Source: Rhodococcus erythropolis NBRC 15567
GTDB taxonomy: Bacteria > Actinomycetota > Actinomycetes > Mycobacteriales > Mycobacteriaceae
Direction: 5' to 3'
DNA: 64,000 nucleotides
Assembly: GCF_001552595.1 (NCBI RefSeq)
Contig: NZ_BCRM01000001.1
Coordinates: 310,001 to 374,000, forward strand
Of this stretch, positions 7,152-15,760 are shown in pieces. Position numbers and translations under genes: made by a program. Within the stretch, counting starts at the first letter, position 1; the number at the start of each line of letters is the position of its first letter. A model generated the notes under the pieces. It searched no databases. It worked only from the letters and a program-made list of their open reading frames with translations, and was not told where the DNA came from.

Positions 7152-8096
7152 ATGTTCAGTTCCGACGTTCCGCCGATCAGCCTGGGCAGTTGGCCGACGC
7201 CCGTCGAACCTTTGGCGCGTTGCGCGAAGGCGCTCGGATTGGGGCCGGAAGACCTGTGGATCAAACGTGACGATGTCACCGGACTAGGCGGTGGCGGCAA
7301 CAAGATCCGAAAGCTGCAGTACACCTGCGCTCAGGCTTTGGCCGTCGGCGCGACGACTTTGATCACTACCGGTGCACCGCAAAGCAATCACGCTCGGTTG
7401 ACTGCATCCGCAGCAGCCCGTTCGGGATTGCGTTGTGTGCTGGTGCTCGGTGGTGCCGAGCCGGAATCCGCGCAGGGAAATCTCGTTCTGGATGCACTCG
7501 CGGGCGCTGAGATCGTCTGGGCCGGTGGGGACACGGCATCCGCGGTCGGCGCCGCGGTGCAGGCCGTCGCTGACTCGGGCGGAGTTCCTTTTGTCATTCC
7601 CTTCGGTGGTACCAGCGCGGTGGCCGCGCAGGGTTACGTCGACTGCGCACGCGAGATCGAGCAGCAACTCCCCGGAGTGGAACGCGTCGTGGTTGCACTC
7701 GGATCGGGCGGAACGATGGCTGGACTTGTCGCGCATCTGGGCGTCGACAGAGTTGTCGGCGTCGATGTCGGGGCTGTTGCCGATCCAGTGTCGACCCTCG
7801 CTGGGTTATTGGACGAGATGCCTGGTCCGACCGTGCGAGCCGCGGATCTTCAGATCCTGCGAAACCAAGTTGGACAAGGATATTCGACGCTCACGGAAGC
7901 ATCAGCCGGCGCGATCCGATGTTTGGCTCGTACGGAGGGCATCTTCCTCGACCCGACGTACACCGGCCGAGCCTTTGCGGGATTGATCCAACTCGTGAAG
8001 GACAAAGCCATCACGGCGGGATCAAAAACGGTCTTCCTGCACACCGGTGGGTTACCTGGCCTGTTCGGACATCCCGAACTGTCGACGCTGCGGTGA
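7152..8096 (+). CDS. D-cysteine desulfhydrase / ACC deaminase family PLP enzyme
   Basis: A 314-residue fold-type II PLP enzyme. The PLP lysine is K51 in GGGGNKIRKLQY, followed by the substrate loop GAPQSNHAR and the phosphate-binding glycine loop ALGSGGTMAG near residue 180. The family includes D-cysteine desulfhydrase (D-Cys to pyruvate, sulfide and ammonia) and ACC deaminase. The PFGGTSAVAAQGYVDCA segment and overall length fit the desulfhydrase side better, but the two are hard to separate by eye. It overlaps the following AraC-type gene by 4 bases (GTGA), so they form a two-gene unit. Confidence 0.85.
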   Translation: MFSSDVPPISLGSWPTPVEPLARCAKALGLGPEDLWIKRDDVTGLGGGGNKIRKLQYTCAQALAVGATTLITTGAPQSNHARLTASAAARSGLRCVLVLGGAEPESAQGNLVLDALAGAEIVWAGGDTASAVGAAVQAVADSGGVPFVIPFGGTSAVAAQGYVDCAREIEQQLPGVERVVVALGSGGTMAGLVAHLGVDRVVGVDVGAVADPVSTLAGLLDEMPGPTVRAADLQILRNQVGQGYSTLTEASAGAIRCLARTEGIFLDPTYTGRAFAGLIQLVKDKAITAGSKTVFLHTGGLPGLFGHPELSTLR

Positions 8097-8950
8097 GCGA
8101 GCAGATCGACTACCCGCTCAGCAGCCCGCTCGACGAGCTGTCCGAGTGGCAACGCGTCGTGCGACCGCTGCGCGTCAGTGCCGACGGGTATCTGCGTTTG
8201 GCGACCAATCGGCTGTCAGTCGACTCCGACTACACGTGGGAGATGCACCGCCACAGCGATCACGAATTGCTGTGGGCGATCGACGGTGTTCTCGAGGTCC
8301 GTACTCCGGAGACTGTGTACACGGTGCCGAGTGGGGTCAGTCTATGGATCCCGTCCTATGTTCCCCACGAGGTGACGGCGCGTAGCGGCACAGAATTGTC
8401 GTGCACGTGGTTGGTGGCATCCGATGTGACCGGGTTGGATCGTGTGGTGGCCTTGTCCACCCCTCCGCTGCTCGAACAAGTACTCGATCACCTCACCCGA
8501 GACGACTTGACCGACGCGGCTCGTCGACGAGCCGAGGCGTTTGCCATCGACCTCGTCGAACCCGTACCGCGACTGATTTTCGATGTGCCGCTGCCGACGA
8601 CGCCGTGGCTTCGGCAGATCGCAGATCAGTTGGTTGCCAGCCCGGCCGACACCCGATCGGTCGAGGAGTGGGCCACCGACGCGAAGGTCAGTACGAGGAC
8701 TCTCACACGAAGGTTTCCGGCCGAAACCGGCTTGACCTTCTCGGAATGGCGTATGCGACTGCGGGCTCATCATGCGATGCAACTTCTGGCACTCGGTCGA
8801 AGCATCTCGTTTGTATCGAGGAAGACGGGTTTCCGTTCCGAAAGCGCGTTCGGTGCGGCTTTTCGTCGGACGATGGGTGTGACCCCGGGGGAGTTCGCAA
8901 GCCTGATCGATCATCCGCGCGCGCCAATGACCGATTGGCTACAGGACTAG
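8093..8950 (+). CDS. AraC family regulator with cupin sensor
   Basis: A 285-residue AraC/XylS protein. The first about 110 residues form a cupin-like sensor (MHRHSDHELLWAIDGVLEV, then WIPSYVPHEV), and the C-terminal about 100 residues carry the paired helix-turn-helix with SVEEWATDAKVSTRTLTRRF and the second-helix signature FVSRKTGFRSESAFGAAFRR. The GTG start overlaps the stop of the desulfhydrase gene, so it may autoregulate or control that gene. The conserved His residues in the cupin could bind a small ligand or metal. Confidence 0.85.
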   Translation: MSEQIDYPLSSPLDELSEWQRVVRPLRVSADGYLRLATNRLSVDSDYTWEMHRHSDHELLWAIDGVLEVRTPETVYTVPSGVSLWIPSYVPHEVTARSGTELSCTWLVASDVTGLDRVVALSTPPLLEQVLDHLTRDDLTDAARRRAEAFAIDLVEPVPRLIFDVPLPTTPWLRQIADQLVASPADTRSVEEWATDAKVSTRTLTRRFPAETGLTFSEWRMRLRAHHAMQLLALGRSISFVSRKTGFRSESAFGAAFRRTMGVTPGEFASLIDHPRAPMTDWLQD

Positions 8951-9006
8951 TCCGAACAGCGACTCAAAGCGCCTCGATCGGACTTGTGTCGTGCCACAGA
9001 ATGAAC

Positions 9007-9025
9007 TTAGGGTTGGCTAAACAAT
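9007..9025 (+). promoter_or_regulatory. IdeR/DtxR iron box
   Basis: The 19 bases TTAGGGTTGGCTAAACAAT match the actinobacterial IdeR/DtxR consensus (TTAGGTTAGGCTAACCTAA) at 14 of 19 positions, including the core GGCTAA. The site lies 20 bases upstream of the start of the siderophore-binding lipoprotein gene, where repressor binding with iron would block transcription. Confidence 0.6.
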
Positions 9026-9045
9026 CACCTCTGTAGGAGTTCTGC

Positions 9046-10029
9046 GTGCGCGCAATTCGATCATTTTCTTTCGGTTCCAGAGTCATCGCAGCGGCGGCAG
9101 TTGCCGTTGTCGGTGCGATGGCGGTGACTGGCTGTTCCTCGTCATCGGCCGACTCCGAGCCGACGGACGTCCGGACGGTTGCCTCGGCATACGGGGACAT
9201 CGAGGTTCCTGCCTCGCCGGAGCGCGTCGTCGCCGCGTCGTACGACACTCCTTGGCAGCTCATGTCCCTCGGAGTGAAACCGGCTGCTGTGCAGGACTAC
9301 GGCAAGTGGATCAGTGAATTCACGCCCGAGCAGCAGGCCTTCGTCGACGGGCTCCCGACCATCGGGCCGTACGGGGAAATGAACTTCGAAGCGATCGCTG
9401 CGGCAGATCCCGACATCATCGTCGGCGACGCCGACGAAGTGGACCAAGCGGCGTTCGACCGTCTGTCTGGCATTGCGCCCACTGTCATCGTCAAGGGCGA
9501 GAGTCGAGGTGACTGGAAGACGATCACCACGGAGATCGCCGAGGCGATCGGCAAGACGGACGTGCTCGAGTCGACGCGCACTGCTTACGAAGAGAATCTC
9601 GAACTTGTTCGTGGCGAGTACGCGGACGTGATCGCGAACAACAAGTGGATTCACATTTCGCTCGGAGACGCACCCGGCGCTTTCTCGGTTCAGCAGCCCA
9701 CTGGTGCGATCGGCAATTTGGTCGTCAACGAACTCGGATTGGCGTACGGGCCCGGTGTTCCGACCAATTACACCGATGCCGGATACGAGTCCTACCCGAT
9801 GGAGCAGCTGGCCGACATCATGAACGGTGTGACGGTCGTGCTGTATCCCCTGAATGCGGACGGATCGACCAATGCGGCGGTTCAAGCGGTCCTCGACGAC
9901 AACCTCTTCACGAGGCTGCCGGCGGCGCAGGCTGGCCACGTCTTCGGATTGCAGTCGAGTGTCACAGATTTCGTGACCGCGAACGGTTGGCTGAACGAAG
10001 TGAAAACGAAGGTGTTTGCAACGCTCTGA
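9046..10029 (+). CDS. Iron-siderophore ABC transporter substrate-binding lipoprotein
   Basis: A 327-residue lipoprotein. The signal peptide ends in the lipobox VTGC (Cys near residue 30), and the mature protein is a FepB/FecB-type binding protein: GDIEVPASPERVVA, then DPDIIVGDADE, and a long helix joining two lobes. Such proteins deliver Fe(III)-siderophores to an ABC importer at the membrane. The GTG start is preceded by TAGGAGT. No permease or ATPase gene is adjacent, so it must share a transporter encoded elsewhere. The iron box upstream supports an iron role. A strong terminator follows directly. Confidence 0.9.
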   Translation: MRAIRSFSFGSRVIAAAAVAVVGAMAVTGCSSSSADSEPTDVRTVASAYGDIEVPASPERVVAASYDTPWQLMSLGVKPAAVQDYGKWISEFTPEQQAFVDGLPTIGPYGEMNFEAIAAADPDIIVGDADEVDQAAFDRLSGIAPTVIVKGESRGDWKTITTEIAEAIGKTDVLESTRTAYEENLELVRGEYADVIANNKWIHISLGDAPGAFSVQQPTGAIGNLVVNELGLAYGPGVPTNYTDAGYESYPMEQLADIMNGVTVVLYPLNADGSTNAAVQAVLDDNLFTRLPAAQAGHVFGLQSSVTDFVTANGWLNEVKTKVFATL

Positions 10030-10045
10030 CGCTTGCTCACCTTTT

Positions 10046-10090
10046 GACTGCGCGCCCGCAACTGACCAGTTGAGGGCGCGCAGTCTTTTT
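10046..10090 (+). terminator. Rho-independent terminator
   Basis: GACTGCGCGCCC pairs perfectly with GGGCGCGCAGTC (12 bp), an inner AACTG/CAGTT pair extends the stem, and five T residues follow. This is the most canonical terminator in the window. Confidence 0.92.
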
Positions 10091-10450
10091 GGTTGCCGCT
10101 CCGGGTGAGAACCCTGTCCTCTGCTTATGATTTCTGTCACGGCTGGTTACCGTTACTTCGTTGAACCGGACCAGGGCTGGTCTTGCCAGACCCTTGACGT
10201 TTCGAGGCGCGGCAAAAGGTTGATGCGGTGTCCATTGCCGCAGATCGATGGGGTATTTTGTCCGAATCAGCTGTCGGGGTGAACAGTGGCTACTCGGGGG
10301 AGAGCGCGTGCCGGACATGTGTCCCGGTCGGGTTTCCAGTAGGGCGTCGTGCGTTCACGGCCACATCCGTCAGCGCGCGAGTCGTGGTTTGCTGAGCGTG
10401 AACGGTGCGTGGGGCGAATCGTTCGAGGGGACGAAAGGCGAGATCGGCGA
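10091..10450 (+). other. Long upstream region of alkB
   Basis: About 360 bases with no gene that I can support. The frame of alkB stays open upstream to 10349, but its translation there is Arg/Glu-rich and unlike AlkB N-termini, so I treat it as leader. The region should carry the alkB promoter; no operator palindrome is obvious to me. Confidence 0.45.
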
Positions 10451-11617
10451 ATGACAGCGACTTCCGACGCACGGCATACCGAATCGAAGGCTGTCCAGAA
10501 CACCGACTCGCCGTCTGGCGAAAACCCGCGCTGGCGCGACCGCAAAAGGTACCTGTGGCCGCTCGGATTGCTGATTCCACTCAGCCCGTTCATCTCCTGG
10601 TTTCTCGTCGACAACCTTCGTCTCGGATTGTTCTGGGCGACCGGCGCGTGGCTCCTGGTCATCGTCATCCCGATCATCGACATGTTGGCTGGTGAAGACG
10701 GCGAAAGTCCGCCGGACGATGCGATCCCACGACTGCAGAAGGACCGCTACTACCGCTGGTGCACTTACGCGTTCCTCCCCTTGCAATACGCCGGTCTGGT
10801 CTTCGCCTGCTGGTGCTGGATCAACGCTCCGATGGGAATCGCGGAGAAGATCGCGATGTCGTTCACGGTGGGTGTCGTCGCCGGCGTCGGTATCAACGCG
10901 GCCCACGAGCTCGGCCACAAGAGCGAGAAGAGCGAACAGTGGCTCGCGAAAGTGGCGCTTGCGCAATCTCTCTACGGGCACTTCTACGTGGAACACAATT
11001 TCGGCCACCATGTGCGTGTAGCTACTCCGCAGGACCCGGCCAGCTCACGGTTCGGTGAGAGCTTCTGGAGGTTCTTGCCACGAAGTGTGTTCGGCGGGCT
11101 GCGTTCGGCATGGCGCATCGAGAGCGCGCGACTCCAGAGGAAAGGCAAACGAACCTGGAGCTTCGAGAACAATATTCTCAACGCTTGGGCGATGAGTGTT
11201 GTCCTCTTCGCGACGCTGATCGGTATCTTCGGTTGGGAGGTCGCGCCCTGGCTCCTGCTGCAGGCAGTTGCCGGATTCACCTTCCTCGAAGCGGCGAACT
11301 ACCTCGAGCATTACGGTCTGCTGCGTGGCAAGCGTGCTGACGGCTCGTACGTTCGCTGCAGCCCCGCTGACAGTTGGAACAGCGATCACGTCGTGAGCAA
11401 TCTGTTTCTCTACCAACTGCAGCGGCACAGCGATCACCACGCCAACCCGAAGCTGCGGTACCAAAGTCTGCGTAGCGCGGCCGAAGCGCCGCAACTTCCG
11501 GCCGGCTACGCAGTGATGATCGTGATCGCGTGGATTCCACCACTGTGGCGCCGGGTGATGGATCAGAGATTGTTGGACTACTACGACGGCGACACAGAAC
11601 GAATCAACGTCGGCTGA
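10451..11617 (+). CDS. alkB: Integral-membrane alkane 1-monooxygenase
   Basis: A 388-residue membrane non-haem di-iron hydroxylase that oxidises medium-chain n-alkanes to 1-alkanols using electrons from rubredoxin. All histidine clusters are visible: HELGHK (152-157), EHNFGHH (181-187), the alkane-hydroxylase signature NYLEHYG (283-289) and QRHSDHH (324-330). Several transmembrane segments flank them. GAAAGG lies upstream of the chosen ATG. Neither rubredoxin nor rubredoxin reductase genes follow, unlike the alkB1/alkB2 operons of rhodococci, so this matches the stand-alone alkB3/alkB4 type. Confidence 0.93.
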   Translation: MTATSDARHTESKAVQNTDSPSGENPRWRDRKRYLWPLGLLIPLSPFISWFLVDNLRLGLFWATGAWLLVIVIPIIDMLAGEDGESPPDDAIPRLQKDRYYRWCTYAFLPLQYAGLVFACWCWINAPMGIAEKIAMSFTVGVVAGVGINAAHELGHKSEKSEQWLAKVALAQSLYGHFYVEHNFGHHVRVATPQDPASSRFGESFWRFLPRSVFGGLRSAWRIESARLQRKGKRTWSFENNILNAWAMSVVLFATLIGIFGWEVAPWLLLQAVAGFTFLEAANYLEHYGLLRGKRADGSYVRCSPADSWNSDHVVSNLFLYQLQRHSDHHANPKLRYQSLRSAAEAPQLPAGYAVMIVIAWIPPLWRRVMDQRLLDYYDGDTERINVG

Positions 11618-11655
11618 TCACGTAGCCGTCCGCTGAACTGTTCGGAGTTGTCGTC

Positions 11656-12603
11656 TCAGCGACCGTCATCCCACACGGTGTTACCGCTTGCGGTCGTCGA
11701 AGGGTAGTCCTGGACCGCGTCCCAGTGTTCGACAATTTTGCCGTTCTCGTCGAATCGGAAGATGTCCATCGAGCCGCTGCCGGCCGTTCCCTCACCGGAC
11801 GAAGCGAAGGTCTGAACAAAGACGAAGTCGCCCTCGGCTACCGTCCGTGGAAACTTGGTGGCCTTGTCTCCGGTAACGGGTTCGATCCCGGCCAGTGCGG
11901 TGACAAATGCGTCCTTGCCGTCAGCGAACGAGGGGTTGTGCTGGGTGTAGGTCGGACCGACCAGCTGGTCGGCAGCCTCGGCGGCTTTGCCTTCGTTGAA
12001 GGCGAGCTGCAGGAACGTCAACGCGTTGGCCGTGTTGCGCTCCAAGACTTCTGACGACTTGGACGGCGACGAGGTGGGTCCGTCGAACATCGTGTTCGGA
12101 TTTGCGGACGTTTCCGGCACGTCTTGAATGGCATCCCAGTGTTCGACGATCTTGCCGTTGTCGACGCGGAAGATGTCGAACACGGCCTGGCCGCGGTCGC
12201 CAGGTGCAGACGTGGTGTGAGACTGGAGGGCAACCAGATCGCCCTCGGCGAAAACACGAGTGATCTCGGCGTGCAATCCGGGTGTGGCCTCGACGTAACC
12301 GCCTATGCCGCTGACAAATCCGGCTGCCCCATCGGCGGCGGTGGGGTTGTGTTGGATGTAGACGTCGCCAAGGTACCGGTCGGCGGCCTGCTGAACCTGA
12401 CGGCCGTTGAACGCCAGTTCGTAGAAGTCCGTGACGACGGTCTTGTTGGATTCGAGTTGATCGCCCTGTTCGGCAACAACGCTCGTGGACGTCGCAGAGC
12501 TGCTGGGCGTTGCGGATTCCGCGTCGTTGGAGCACGCGGTGAGCAGGAGAGCGGCGGCAGCGGGAACAGTGATCCAGGCTGCGCGCCTACGAAGGTTGCT
12601 CAT
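11656..12603 (-). CDS. Lipoprotein with two SnoaL-like domains
   Basis: A 315-residue lipoprotein. The signal peptide ends in LLTAC (Cys near residue 24), followed by a Ser/Thr-rich linker. Two homologous modules follow, about residues 50-165 and 185-305. Each has the pattern DFYELAFN or LQLAFNEGK, then YIQHNP or YTQHNP, then FDIFRxDNGKIVEHWDAIQD or its near copy. These are SnoaL-like (NTF2-fold) domains, so the protein is an internal duplication. SnoaL-like proteins include polyketide cyclases and dehydratases, but surface-anchored ones have no defined role. It starts 2 bases after the stop of the NAD(P)-binding protein gene and is probably co-transcribed with it. Confidence 0.8.
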   Translation of the reverse strand: MSNLRRRAAWITVPAAAALLLTACSNDAESATPSSSATSTSVVAEQGDQLESNKTVVTDFYELAFNGRQVQQAADRYLGDVYIQHNPTAADGAAGFVSGIGGYVEATPGLHAEITRVFAEGDLVALQSHTTSAPGDRGQAVFDIFRVDNGKIVEHWDAIQDVPETSANPNTMFDGPTSSPSKSSEVLERNTANALTFLQLAFNEGKAAEAADQLVGPTYTQHNPSFADGKDAFVTALAGIEPVTGDKATKFPRTVAEGDFVFVQTFASSGEGTAGSGSMDIFRFDENGKIVEHWDAVQDYPSTTASGNTVWDDGR

Positions 12604-12605
12604 GT

Positions 12606-13244
12606 TCAGTGTGCGACGGTGAAACGCTGGCGACGGTGGGCCGGAGTCTCGATCTCGTCGACAAAAGCGTGGGCGTAGTCTTCGCCCGCGATGGCGGAGT
12701 TACCCTCGGCGTCCGTCAGGAGAATGTCGCCACCCAACTGGAACGATCCCTTCGGGGCGACGCCGGCATGGGCACCGAATGCTGCGGCCGGGCTCACGTA
12801 GAACCAGTCGACATTGCTGTCAGTTGCGCGGAGCGCGTCGAGGACGTCGGCGTGAGCGAGCGCCTCACCCTTGTATGCGTCCGGGAAATCGGGGGTGTCG
12901 ACGACGCGCGGCCCACCCTCGGCGACCAACAGGCTGCCGGCGCCACCGACTACGGCAATGCGAGCACCGTTGCGTGCGGCGGCATCGGCGAGGGGAGTGA
13001 CGGCGTCGAGCAGGCGCTTGCCGTCGATCTCGCGAGCGGGGATGGCAAGGACAACGACGTCGTTGTCTGCCGTGATCTGCTCCACGATCGTGTTGTCGTG
13101 AACCGAACCCTGCACGACATTCGTGTCGGTTCCGGACTGCGCGCTGCGAGCGACTACGGTTACCTCGTGGCCGCGTGAAGCGGCTTCCTTCGCGATTGCA
13201 CTTCCTGCAAAACCGTTTCCACCGAATACTGCGATCTTCGACAT
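12606..13244 (-). CDS. NAD(P)-binding Rossmann protein, atypical SDR / NmrA-like
   Basis: A 212-residue single-domain Rossmann protein. GGNGFAGS at residues 8-15 is the nucleotide-binding glycine motif, and VVVLAIP and VVGGAGSLLV mark later strands. The protein resembles the YwnB/HscB-like NAD(P)H-binding family of small atypical short-chain dehydrogenases, many annotated as epimerases but with no proven reaction. The ATG is preceded by AAAGG. It heads a two-gene operon with the SnoaL lipoprotein and is divergent from the PLP dehydratase gene. Confidence 0.8.
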   Translation of the reverse strand: MSKIAVFGGNGFAGSAIAKEAASRGHEVTVVARSAQSGTDTNVVQGSVHDNTIVEQITADNDVVVLAIPAREIDGKRLLDAVTPLADAAARNGARIAVVGGAGSLLVAEGGPRVVDTPDFPDAYKGEALAHADVLDALRATDSNVDWFYVSPAAAFGAHAGVAPKGSFQLGGDILLTDAEGNSAIAGEDYAHAFVDEIETPAHRRQRFTVAH

Positions 13245-13411
13245 GGCGTGTGCCTTTCCTTGCTGTCGTCGTTGTGCTTGTAGTAGTAAATTTATTCACC
13301 TGGAAGGTCGATGTCTCGGTCAGATGCAGGCAGTAATTGGTGAAAAACAGACATCTTGATGACGATGGGCCGACTGCTTCGGGTCGAAGTTGCGAACCGT
13401 AGGGTTGGTAC

Positions 13412-14383
13412 ATGACTCTCACCGCCGACAACAACGCAGGTCCAGTGGCAATCGAGCGCTCGGACGTCGAAGCTGCGCGGACTCGTATCGCAGGACTGGC
13501 GCGGCGTACTCCCATCTTTCGAACTGCGGTGCCGACACCACACGGTGAGGTGCCGGTTCTGTTCAAGCTCGAGTACCTCCAACACGGCGGCTCCTTCAAG
13601 GTGCGCGGCAGTCTCAATGCCGTGGAACGAGCGGTCGCCGACGGCACCATGCCTGACGCAGGCGTGGTGATCGCGTCCGGCGGCAACGCTGCGATCGGCG
13701 CTGCGTGGGCCGCGCGGCGCCGAGGGCTCACCTGCACAGTGGTGGTGCCGGAGACAGCGCCCGAAGCAAAGGTGAAGGCACTTGGGGAGCTGGGTGCAAC
13801 CGTTCACAAGGTCGGCGACCGGTATGCACTCGCCGCTGCCGCTGCGGCGGACATCGCACGCTCGAGCGGTGCGCTCGAACTGCACGCCTACGACCTGCCC
13901 GACATCGTCAGCGGAGCCGGGACCATTGCTCTCGAGATCGAGGACGACGCATCCGGACCGATCACGTATTGCGTTGCAGTCGGCGGCGGCGGGTTGGTCT
14001 CTGGAATCGTCGCGGCGGCTCGTCCCGAAGATCAAGTGGTAGCCGTCGAGCCGACCGGGGCTGCCACCTTGCACACCTCGCTCGATGCGGGGCGTCCGAT
14101 CGATATCGAAGTGAATAGTATCGCCGGGGACTCATTGGGGGCCACACGGATTGGCGCCATCGCCTGGGAGACGCTGCATGAGAGTTCGGTTAACAGCGTT
14201 GTGGTCGACGATGATTCGATCCGGCAGGCGCGGGCGTTCCTGTGGCGGGAGTTCCGGATCCTGGTGGAGTTGGGAACCGCGGCAGCAATGGTTCCGGTTC
14301 TGAACGGAACGGTGACGCCGCCGTCCGACGGTGAATTGTGCGTCGTTTTGTGCGGCGCCAACACGCATCCGACCGACCTGTAA
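13412..14383 (+). CDS. Threonine/serine dehydratase family PLP enzyme
   Basis: A 323-residue fold-type II PLP enzyme. The PLP lysine is K63 in GGSFKVRGS, followed by SGGNAAIGAA and the phosphate loop VGGGGLVSG near residue 190. This family deaminates L-threonine or L-serine to 2-oxobutyrate or pyruvate. It lacks the C-terminal ACT regulatory domain of biosynthetic IlvA, so a catabolic or promiscuous serine/threonine dehydratase is the best description. It is a single gene divergent from the NAD(P)-binding protein. Confidence 0.85.
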   Translation: MTLTADNNAGPVAIERSDVEAARTRIAGLARRTPIFRTAVPTPHGEVPVLFKLEYLQHGGSFKVRGSLNAVERAVADGTMPDAGVVIASGGNAAIGAAWAARRRGLTCTVVVPETAPEAKVKALGELGATVHKVGDRYALAAAAAADIARSSGALELHAYDLPDIVSGAGTIALEIEDDASGPITYCVAVGGGGLVSGIVAAARPEDQVVAVEPTGAATLHTSLDAGRPIDIEVNSIAGDSLGATRIGAIAWETLHESSVNSVVVDDDSIRQARAFLWREFRILVELGTAAAMVPVLNGTVTPPSDGELCVVLCGANTHPTDL

Positions 14384-14441
14384 TTTTCGCGTATTTCTTT
14401 GCCTGCGTGTGAGAAAGTCCCAGGTGGGTACCTCTCGCAGT

Positions 14442-14843
14442 ATGAGTACCAGCAGCATTATCTGGATAATTGTTGCCGTGGTCGTGGTGATAGCGATCGT
14501 GGCCGCACTCCTGTGGGTGGCGCGAAACAGGCGCGACGAGCGTCGTCACATCGAGGCAGAACAGATCCGCGAAGACGTCGCAGACAAGTCGCTGCAAGTA
14601 GGCGAGCGCGAGGCGCGGGCAGAAGAGACAGCAGCCAAAGCGCGCATGGTGCAGGCAGAGGCCGACGCCAAAGCGGCGGAAGCGTCTGCGCTGCAACATC
14701 ATGCAGCGCAACATCGGAAAGAGGCGACGAGCTCTCGCGAGGAACTGAACCAGCAACGAGATCATGCAGACACGATCGACCCCAAGGTTCCAAACCCCGA
14801 AGAACCGCGGTCGACGCCGGATCAGAACCCTCGAAACCCTTGA
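14442..14843 (+). CDS. Small membrane-anchored coiled-coil protein (133 aa)
   Basis: The N terminus is a single strong transmembrane segment (SIIWIIVAVVVVIAIVAALLW) right after MSTS. The rest is highly charged, Ala/Glu/Gln/Arg-rich sequence with heptad character (about residues 30-110), predicted to be a long helix or coiled coil, and a Pro-rich tail. I do not recognise a named family; similar small proteins are common in rhodococci. The ATG was chosen because the transmembrane segment follows it directly. It lies 58 bases after the dehydratase gene and 61 bases before a DUF1206 gene. Confidence 0.7.
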   Translation: MSTSSIIWIIVAVVVVIAIVAALLWVARNRRDERRHIEAEQIREDVADKSLQVGEREARAEETAAKARMVQAEADAKAAEASALQHHAAQHRKEATSSREELNQQRDHADTIDPKVPNPEEPRSTPDQNPRNP

Positions 14844-14904
14844 TCTCGAAACACTTGATGCAGGCGTTCGAGGGAAGCGTCTGCCCGTATATGGTTCGAC
14901 GATC

Positions 14905-15741
14905 ATGATGAACAAAGAATCGTCACCGCAGGACCAGAAAAGTGTCACGTCCACGGCGGCTGACGTCGCACAGAACAATGTCTTCGAGCGCTTTGCCCGC
15001 GCAGGATTTGTCGTCAGCGGCGTGGTTCATCTGCTGATCGGATATATCGCGATCCGCCTTGCTCTCGGTGGATCCGGGTCTGCGGACCAATCGGGTGCGA
15101 TGGCCGAGTTGGCAGGAAAACCAGGGGGTGTCTTCGCTCTGTGGGTCGGCGTCGTGGCCTTCCTTGCCATGGCGTTGTGGAGATTGGCCGAAGCTGCGTT
15201 GGGGAGCTCGTCGTCGCCGTCCTCGGACGACAAGAAGAAGGAGTTCTTCAACCGTGCAAAGGCTCTGGGCATTTCGCTCGTCTATTTCGGTTTTGCTTTC
15301 ACTGCATTCGGATTCGCCCGCGGAAGCGGGAAGTCCAGCAGCGGTCAGAGTGCGGGAATCACGGCGCGTTTGATGGAGAACACGCTGGGGACTATCGCAT
15401 TGGTGATCGGTGGGATCGCGATCATCGCTGTTGGTGTTTACCACGTGTACAAGGGCGCGAGCCAGAACTTCCTGGATGATTTGAAAGGCACACCCAGCAA
15501 CTTCGTGCGCCGACTCGGAACCGTCGGGTACGTCGCCAAGGGCTCGGCCATCGCTGCTGTCGGCGTTCTGGTTCTTCTCGCGGTCAACAGTTCCGAACCC
15601 GGCAAGTCCTCCGGACTCGACGGAGCGTTCAAGACGCTGGGTGCGCAGCCGTACGGAGTGGCCCTGCTGATCCTTGCCGGATTGGGCATCATCACCTACG
15701 GGCTCTACTGCTTCGTGATGGCACGCTCGACGAAGATGTAG
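14905..15741 (+). CDS. DUF1206 membrane protein
   Basis: A 278-residue membrane protein with six hydrophobic helices arranged as three two-helix repeats, the DUF1206 pattern. The repeats start near FERFARAGFVVSGVVHLL, FFNRAKALGISLVYF and FVRRLGTVGYVAKGSAI. The loop between the first two repeats is Ser/Asp/Lys-rich. Function is unknown in all organisms I know of. The start is ambiguous between two adjacent ATG codons, and no strong ribosome site is visible; it may be translated together with the upstream coiled-coil gene. Confidence 0.82.
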   Translation: MMNKESSPQDQKSVTSTAADVAQNNVFERFARAGFVVSGVVHLLIGYIAIRLALGGSGSADQSGAMAELAGKPGGVFALWVGVVAFLAMALWRLAEAALGSSSSPSSDDKKKEFFNRAKALGISLVYFGFAFTAFGFARGSGKSSSGQSAGITARLMENTLGTIALVIGGIAIIAVGVYHVYKGASQNFLDDLKGTPSNFVRRLGTVGYVAKGSAIAAVGVLVLLAVNSSEPGKSSGLDGAFKTLGAQPYGVALLILAGLGIITYGLYCFVMARSTKM

Positions 15742-15760
15742 CGCCCCTGGGTAAGTGGGT

